The notes beneath the pieces are model-generated. The model was not told the origin of the DNA and did no database searches. It was given only the letters and a program-made list of their open reading frames with translations. The position numbers and the translations under genes are program-made. Shown piece by piece: positions 22,082-26,259 of a DNA stretch of 26,259 nt; position 1 is the stretch's first letter; each line of letters starts with the position of its first letter. The stretch is from Lachnospiraceae bacterium (GTDB lineage: Bacteria > Bacillota_A > Clostridia > Lachnospirales > Lachnospiraceae): NCBI GenBank assembly GCA_018365895.1, contig JAGZJD010000032.1, forward strand, positions 1 through 26,259, read 5' to 3'.

Positions 22082-23962
22082 CTATGCTGCAGATTTTTCA
22101 CCTTTTATTGCAGATGGATGGACTGGTTTTCCATTGGCAAAAAATCTATCATACCAGATCAGGAAAATATAAACCGTCCAGATCTTTCTGCTGTTATCCT
22201 GCTTTCCTTCTTTATGTTCCTCTAACAGACGGTTCAGATACTCTGTGTGAAAGAACTGTTCTGCTGCCTCTGTAGCAAACATCTTTTTCACACGTTCATA
22301 ATATTTCTCTTCCCGAAGCCATACACGGATTGGGATTGGAAAACCAAGTTTCTTCTTCTCCGCTGTTTTCTTTCGAATGACACGGTCTGCAGCTGCTCGA
22401 AGGGCTACCTTTGTCTTCGGCGCTCTTACCTTATAATCTACCGGCAGACTGCTGGCAAGCTTAAATACTTCTTTATCCAGAAACGGAACACGCACCTCGA
22501 TTGAGTTCGCCATTCCCATTTTATCCCCTTTCATCAGGATATCATGGACAAGCCAAAGATGCATATCCACATACTGCATCTTTGTTACCGGATCTTTATC
22601 TTTTACTCTCGCATAAAGCGGCGCCGTTACCCTGCGGATTCCCGGTTCACAGCCCTTTCTCAGAAGCTTATTCGCCTCCTTCTCTGTAAAGATCGTTGTT
22701 GCATTTGCAAAATATCGTTCTTCCAATGTCTTTCCATGACGCATCAGGAAACTTCTTCCCTTCATCCCCCGCGGCAGACAATTCTCTGCAAACGTTCCAA
22801 GCAGTCTGCGAATCCAGAACGGAATCTTGTTAAAACCGGTATATTCAAGCGGTTCACAATAAATATTATAGCCTCCAAACAGCTCATCGGAACCTTCTCC
22901 TGACAGCACTACCTTTACCTTCTTCGACGCCTCACGACTCAGAAAATAAAGTGCTATCGCTGCCGGGTCTGCTACCGGTTCATCCATATAATACATAATA
23001 TCAGAGAGATTGTCCCAGTATTCATCCGGCTCGATCACTTTACTGTCATTCTCCATCTGGATACTATCGGCGAATTCCTTCGCATCCTGAATCTCACTGT
23101 ATTTCTGTTCATCAAAGCCTACGGTGAAGGTATGATCTACCTGTGACAGATACGTTAAGTAGCTGGAATCCACTCCACTGGACAAATAAGAGGCAACTTC
23201 TACATCGCTGATCTTATGCATTTCCACAGACTCCTTCATCACACGCTCCACATCATCTACAACTTCCTCAAAAGATCGATCTGTTTTCTCATGAAACTTC
23301 GGTTCAAAATACCGCTTCAGCTCCAAAATTCCGTTTTCATAAGTCATATAGTATCCCGGCTGCAGACAAAAAACACCTTTAAAAAAAGTCTCATTCGTCG
23401 GTACAAACTGAAAAGACAGATAATTGCCGAGCGCTTTCTCGTTAAACACCTTGTCAAAATGCGGGTGTTCTACAAAGGATTTGATCTCCGAGCCAAACAG
23501 CAATGTCCCATTCATCTGCGCATAGTAAAATGGTTTAATTCCAAACATGTCGCGGGCGGCAAACATTTTCTTCTCTTTGCAGTCCCAAATTACAAATGCA
23601 AACATTCCCCGAAGCCGCTTCAAAAGCAGTGTTCCCCACTCCTCATATCCATGCAGAAGCGTCTCGGAATCTGTATTGGTCTGAAATACGTGCCCAGCCT
23701 CAATCAGTTCCCTGCGCAGTTCCTGATAGTTATAAATCTCTCCATTAAATACAAGTACTTTGCTCTTATCTTCATTGTACAGCGGCTGATCTCCGCTCTC
23801 TGTAATATCAATAATACTTAAACGGCGAAAACCAAGAGCCACTTCTTCGTCACAGTACATTCCGGCACTGTCCGGTCCGCGATGAACGATCGTATTCATC
23901 ATCGATGTCAGTACCTGTTCTTTCTCATCCAATTTTCCGACAAATCCGGCAAATCCGCACAT
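22082..23962 (-). CDS. asnB: Glutamine-hydrolysing asparagine synthetase
   Basis: A 626-residue two-domain enzyme making asparagine from aspartate, glutamine and ATP. The N-terminal class II amidotransferase domain starts MCGFAGFVG with nucleophile Cys2 and contains HRGPDSAGM (27-35), FNGEIYN (72-78) and ARDMFGIKPFYY. The synthetase domain has the pyrophosphate loop SSGVDSS (261-267) and GEGSDELFGGYNIY. An in-frame TTG two codons earlier exists, but AAAGGAG seven bases before ATG 23962 and the need for a free N-terminal Cys fix the start. Related enzymes act in capsule or cell-wall amidation, but the length and motifs fit ordinary AsnB. A SEDS gene follows. Confidence 0.94.
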   Translation of the reverse strand: MCGFAGFVGKLDEKEQVLTSMMNTIVHRGPDSAGMYCDEEVALGFRRLSIIDITESGDQPLYNEDKSKVLVFNGEIYNYQELRRELIEAGHVFQTNTDSETLLHGYEEWGTLLLKRLRGMFAFVIWDCKEKKMFAARDMFGIKPFYYAQMNGTLLFGSEIKSFVEHPHFDKVFNEKALGNYLSFQFVPTNETFFKGVFCLQPGYYMTYENGILELKRYFEPKFHEKTDRSFEEVVDDVERVMKESVEMHKISDVEVASYLSSGVDSSYLTYLSQVDHTFTVGFDEQKYSEIQDAKEFADSIQMENDSKVIEPDEYWDNLSDIMYYMDEPVADPAAIALYFLSREASKKVKVVLSGEGSDELFGGYNIYCEPLEYTGFNKIPFWIRRLLGTFAENCLPRGMKGRSFLMRHGKTLEERYFANATTIFTEKEANKLLRKGCEPGIRRVTAPLYARVKDKDPVTKMQYVDMHLWLVHDILMKGDKMGMANSIEVRVPFLDKEVFKLASSLPVDYKVRAPKTKVALRAAADRVIRKKTAEKKKLGFPIPIRVWLREEKYYERVKKMFATEAAEQFFHTEYLNRLLEEHKEGKQDNSRKIWTVYIFLIWYDRFFANGKPVHPSAIKGEKSAA

Positions 23963-24003
23963 ATTCAATCTCCTTTATTCCCTGACCGGGTTTTTATCGT
24001 ACT

Positions 24004-24032
24004 ATAATATTATACCCTTGTCCGATTGTCAA
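24004..24032 (-). promoter_or_regulatory. Sigma-A promoter of asnB overlapping the niaR stop codon
   Basis: Minus strand perfect -35 TTGACA (24032-24027), 17 bases, TATTAT (24009-24004). The TGA inside the -35 is the stop codon of niaR (24031-24029). No T-box or other leader fits in the roughly 35-base untranslated region. Confidence 0.75.
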
Positions 24033-24547
24033 GACAACTGTTTTTTGACCAGATATCCAAGTTCCTTCAGTTCTTCTTCAATACTGTCAAGCACATCCTC
24101 TGATTCTGCCAAAATCGTGTGATAGTGATGTCCGGATGTAATATGGCTTAACGGAGCAGAGCCGCCATTTTGAATCTCACCTAAAAATTCTTTTACCTGA
24201 CGCCTCGAACTCAGATGCATCTCTGCACGCAATTCTCCATATACCTCATGCCGTATAAAGATGTCTTCTACTGTTCCGCCGCAGTCCACAATGGCATAGA
24301 GTTCTTCTGCGATTTCTTTTTCTGTATGTTTCACTTCGAAAATACGCCTGACGCGCTGTCCTGACGCGCACAGATACCCTCTGTTCGTCGAAATGATCTC
24401 GCAGTCTGCTGCTCTTAAAAGGGCAATATCCTGCACAACAACCTGTCTGCTGATTCCGAACAGCTCTGCCAGTCTGGAGCCGGACAGCGGCGCATTGCTT
24501 TTCCTGATACAGTCAAGCATTACCTTTCTTCGTTCTTCTCCATTCAT
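24029..24547 (-). CDS. niaR: Niacin-responsive transcriptional repressor NiaR
   Basis: A 172-residue regulator: an N-terminal helix-turn-helix of the HTH_11 type (APLSGSRLAELFGISRQVVVQDI, about 19-41) and a C-terminal 3H domain. The 3H metal ligands are recognisable as His74, Glu82, His141 and His143, each offset by five from the ligands reported in the Thermotoga homologue TM1602. With nicotinic acid bound, such proteins repress NAD synthesis or niacin uptake genes. A TTG at 24562 is open, but GGAGGA seven bases before ATG 24547 decides the start. It follows nadC by 20 bases, so the repressor is encoded in the operon it probably controls. Confidence 0.92.
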   Translation of the reverse strand: MNGEERRKVMLDCIRKSNAPLSGSRLAELFGISRQVVVQDIALLRAADCEIISTNRGYLCASGQRVRRIFEVKHTEKEIAEELYAIVDCGGTVEDIFIRHEVYGELRAEMHLSSRRQVKEFLGEIQNGGSAPLSHITSGHHYHTILAESEDVLDSIEEELKELGYLVKKQLS

Positions 24548-24567
24548 ACTGCTTTCCTCCAACCTGT

Positions 24568-25425
24568 CTATTCAATCGGATGAAGATGTTTTAGAGAAAC
24601 ATCAAGGATTGGCGCAGAATGAGTCAGTGCACCGCTGGAAATATAATCCACACCCACTTCTTTCAGCATTGCAATCTTTTCTTTCGTTACATTTCCAGAG
24701 CATTCTGTCTCTGCACGGCCGTCAATAAGACGAACTGCTTCCTTCATTTCTTCTACACTCATATTATCAAGCATAATAATATCTGCTCCGGCCTCGACAG
24801 CTTCTTTTACCATCTCAAGGTTTTCTGTCTCAATCTCAATCTTTCTTACAAACGGCGCATACTCTTTTGCCATAGCCACCGCTTCTTTTACCCCTCCGGC
24901 AGCTCCGATATGATTATCTTTCAAAAGAATTCCGTCCGAGAGATTATAGCGGTGATTGTTGCCTCCTCCTACTTTTACTGCATATTTTTCAAAAATACGC
25001 ATATTCGGTGTTGTTTTTCTCGTATCAAGCAGCTTTGTCTTGCAATCTGCAAGGAGCGCTACCGTTTCATGTGTGTATGTGGCAATTCCGCTCATGCGCT
25101 GCAAATAGTTTAAAGCAACCCGCTCGCCGGATAATAGCACCCGGATATCTCCGCGCACAATTGCCAGAAGCTGCTGATTTTTCACTTCATCTCCATCTTC
25201 GCAGAAACGTTCAATCTCCACGGTTTCATCCAGCAGTTCAAATACACGGGCAAATACATCCAGCCCTGCAATCACTCCATCCTGTTTACAGATCAGCTCC
25301 ACTTCTCCTTTGCAGGCATTTCGCATCACTGCATTTGTTGTAATATCTTCACTCGTAATATCTTCTGCCAATGCCTGCAGGATCAGATGATCCGCATTGA
25401 CCTTCATTGTAATCTGATTATACAT
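24568..25425 (-). CDS. nadC: Nicotinate-nucleotide pyrophosphorylase (carboxylating), quinolinate phosphoribosyltransferase
   Basis: A 285-residue enzyme that converts quinolinate and PRPP to nicotinate mononucleotide. Motifs are LAEDITSEDITTNAV near the N-terminus, GERVALNYLQRMSGIAT, LLDTRKTTPNMRIFEKYAVKVGG (substrate and PRPP binding), HRYNLSDGILLKDNHI, KIEIETENLEMVKEAVEAGADIIMLDNM and VDYISSGALTHSAPILDVSL. The frame is open to 25452, but ATG 25425 is chosen; it overlaps the end of nadB by eight bases, with AAAGGA and AAAAGGAG near it, suggesting translational coupling. A further ATG lies six codons in. Confidence 0.94.
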   Translation of the reverse strand: MYNQITMKVNADHLILQALAEDITSEDITTNAVMRNACKGEVELICKQDGVIAGLDVFARVFELLDETVEIERFCEDGDEVKNQQLLAIVRGDIRVLLSGERVALNYLQRMSGIATYTHETVALLADCKTKLLDTRKTTPNMRIFEKYAVKVGGGNNHRYNLSDGILLKDNHIGAAGGVKEAVAMAKEYAPFVRKIEIETENLEMVKEAVEAGADIIMLDNMSVEEMKEAVRLIDGRAETECSGNVTKEKIAMLKEVGVDYISSGALTHSAPILDVSLKHLHPIE

Positions 25426-26259
25426 GCTCCTTTTGCATCCTTTCCATCTCATTTAATATCATCGTTTTATATGTTTCCCGAAGCGCATCTGCGTCTTCAT
25501 AACAGCCGAAATCTATGATTTCATTTTGTTGTACTTCCTCTAATCCGTTCTTCTTTTCAGCCAGTTCCCCGATATGTTCTGCAGCGCTTCTTGAAAATAC
25601 AAGACTTTCCAGAAGCGAATTGCTTGCCAGACGATTTCTTCCATGAACACCATTGCAACTCGTCTCCCCAACTGCATATAAATTTTCCATAGATGTCCTG
25701 CTGTGTTCTGTATCTACCCAGATGCCTCCCATAAAATAATGCTGTGCCGGAACAACCGGGATGCACTCATTCAGCACATCATATCCTTCCTCCATGCACT
25801 TTTCTCTTATATTAGGGAAATGGCTGCAGATCATCTCTTCTCCAAGCGGTCTCATATCTAACCACACATGTTTTGTTCCGTCCTTCTCCATCTGTTTTCG
25901 GATCTCGCCTGTAAGAATATCCCGCGGAAGCAGTTCATTTGTAAAGCGTTTCCCATCTGCACCGTACAAAAGGGCGCCTTCTCCCCGAACAGACTCAGAA
26001 ATTAGAAATCTTCTCCCCAGATTTTTCGAATATAATGTTGTAGGATGGATCTGTACGTAGTCAAGATGCTCCATCTTCAGTTCATGTTTCAACCCGATAG
26101 CCAACGCATCTCCTGTAATGTGCCGGAAATTCGTCGAATGTTCATAAAGCCCCCCAACACCGCCGCAGGCCAGAACAGTATAATCTGATCTTACCGTATA
26201 GAAATCTCCCTTTTTATCCCGCAACACAACTCCAAAACAGCGATTTTTCTCTGTGATCA
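25418..26259 (-). CDS. nadB: L-aspartate oxidase, C-terminal part (partial at 5' end)
   Basis: The frame enters from beyond 26259; an apparent GTG start at 26227 is internal, since the upstream codons continue the frame (ITEKNRCFGVV). The product is a FAD enzyme that oxidises L-aspartate to iminoaspartate for quinolinate synthase NadA. Visible motifs are TVLACGGVGGLYEHSTN, TGDALAIGLKHE, VQIHPTTLY, RGEGALLYG, PRDILTGEI with the conserved catalytic Arg, HYFMGGIWVDTEHSRTSMEN and YAVGETSCNGVHGRNRLASN. After NSLLESLVFSRSAAEHI only about 60 residues remain, fewer than in E. coli NadB, so the C-terminal helical domain is shortened. nadC overlaps its end. Confidence 0.94.
   Translation of the reverse strand, partial: ITEKNRCFGVVLRDKKGDFYTVRSDYTVLACGGVGGLYEHSTNFRHITGDALAIGLKHELKMEHLDYVQIHPTTLYSKNLGRRFLISESVRGEGALLYGADGKRFTNELLPRDILTGEIRKQMEKDGTKHVWLDMRPLGEEMICSHFPNIREKCMEEGYDVLNECIPVVPAQHYFMGGIWVDTEHSRTSMENLYAVGETSCNGVHGRNRLASNSLLESLVFSRSAAEHIGELAEKKNGLEEVQQNEIIDFGCYEDADALRETYKTMILNEMERMQKEHV

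Noticed and set aside
23963..24028. Possible T-box or other riboswitch before asnB
   Set aside because: Only about 66 bases separate niaR and asnB and the promoter takes up half of them; no room for a T-box leader.
1..26259. CRISPR, tRNA, rRNA, insertion sequences, prophage or toxin-antitoxin genes
   Set aside because: No repeat-spacer pattern, cloverleaf, transposase-like or phage-like product was recognised on either strand.

Overview
The window comes from the chromosome of a low-to-moderate-GC, endospore-forming Firmicute, most likely a Lachnospiraceae-type Clostridium relative. The basis is the gene content (SpoIIGA, sigma-E, sigma-G, the niacin regulator NiaR, a sporulation-type second class B PBP), strong AGGAGG-type ribosome binding sites, and protein sequences typical of gut Clostridia. 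No rRNA, tRNA, CRISPR, insertion sequence or prophage was seen. All genes but one lie on the minus strand, so the transcription order runs from high to low coordinates.

Layout in transcription order. (1) 26259-24029: the end of an NAD operon, nadB (5' part outside the window), nadC and the 3H-domain regulator niaR. (2) 23962-20881: asnB followed by a SEDS glycosyltransferase, with a promoter whose -35 contains the niaR stop codon. (3) 20744-19643: a DegV lipid-binding protein and an 80-residue membrane protein, closed by a terminator. (4) 19600-19223: a complex control region with a second terminator-like hairpin, two overlapping sigma-A promoters and a 10-bp-periodic array of MraZ boxes. (5) 19222-7443: the division and cell wall (dcw) cluster mraZ, rsmH, ftsL, ftsI, a second class B PBP (spoVD-like), mraY, murD, ftsW/spoVE, divIB/ftsQ and ftsZ, with internal promoters before mraY, ftsQ and ftsZ. 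murE, murF, murG, murB and ftsA are absent. (6) 7163-2804: the sporulation block spoIIGA, sigE, a beta-CASP metallo-hydrolase, sigG and a 33-codon membrane miniprotein, started by a spoIIG-type promoter with a 0A box. (7) 2730-1793: a HAD phosphatase and an acidic 87-residue protein. (8) 1310-1741: the only plus-strand gene, an FMN_bind-like membrane protein sharing a bidirectional terminator with its neighbour. (9) 1189-1: pth and the start of mfd.

How the genes fit together: MraY, MurD, the two SEDS polymerases and the two class B PBPs make septal and probably spore-septum or cortex peptidoglycan. FtsZ, DivIB and FtsL build the divisome. The adjoining spoIIG locus converts septation into compartment-specific transcription: SpoIIGA processes pro-sigma-E and sigma-G follows in the forespore. 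No wholly new system is evident. The most interesting signals are regulatory: a 15-bp hairpin with a T-run that swallows the ribosome binding site of the second PBP, a hairpin masking the sigG ribosome binding site, the MraZ operator array with an inverted extra box, and the sigG-linked miniprotein.
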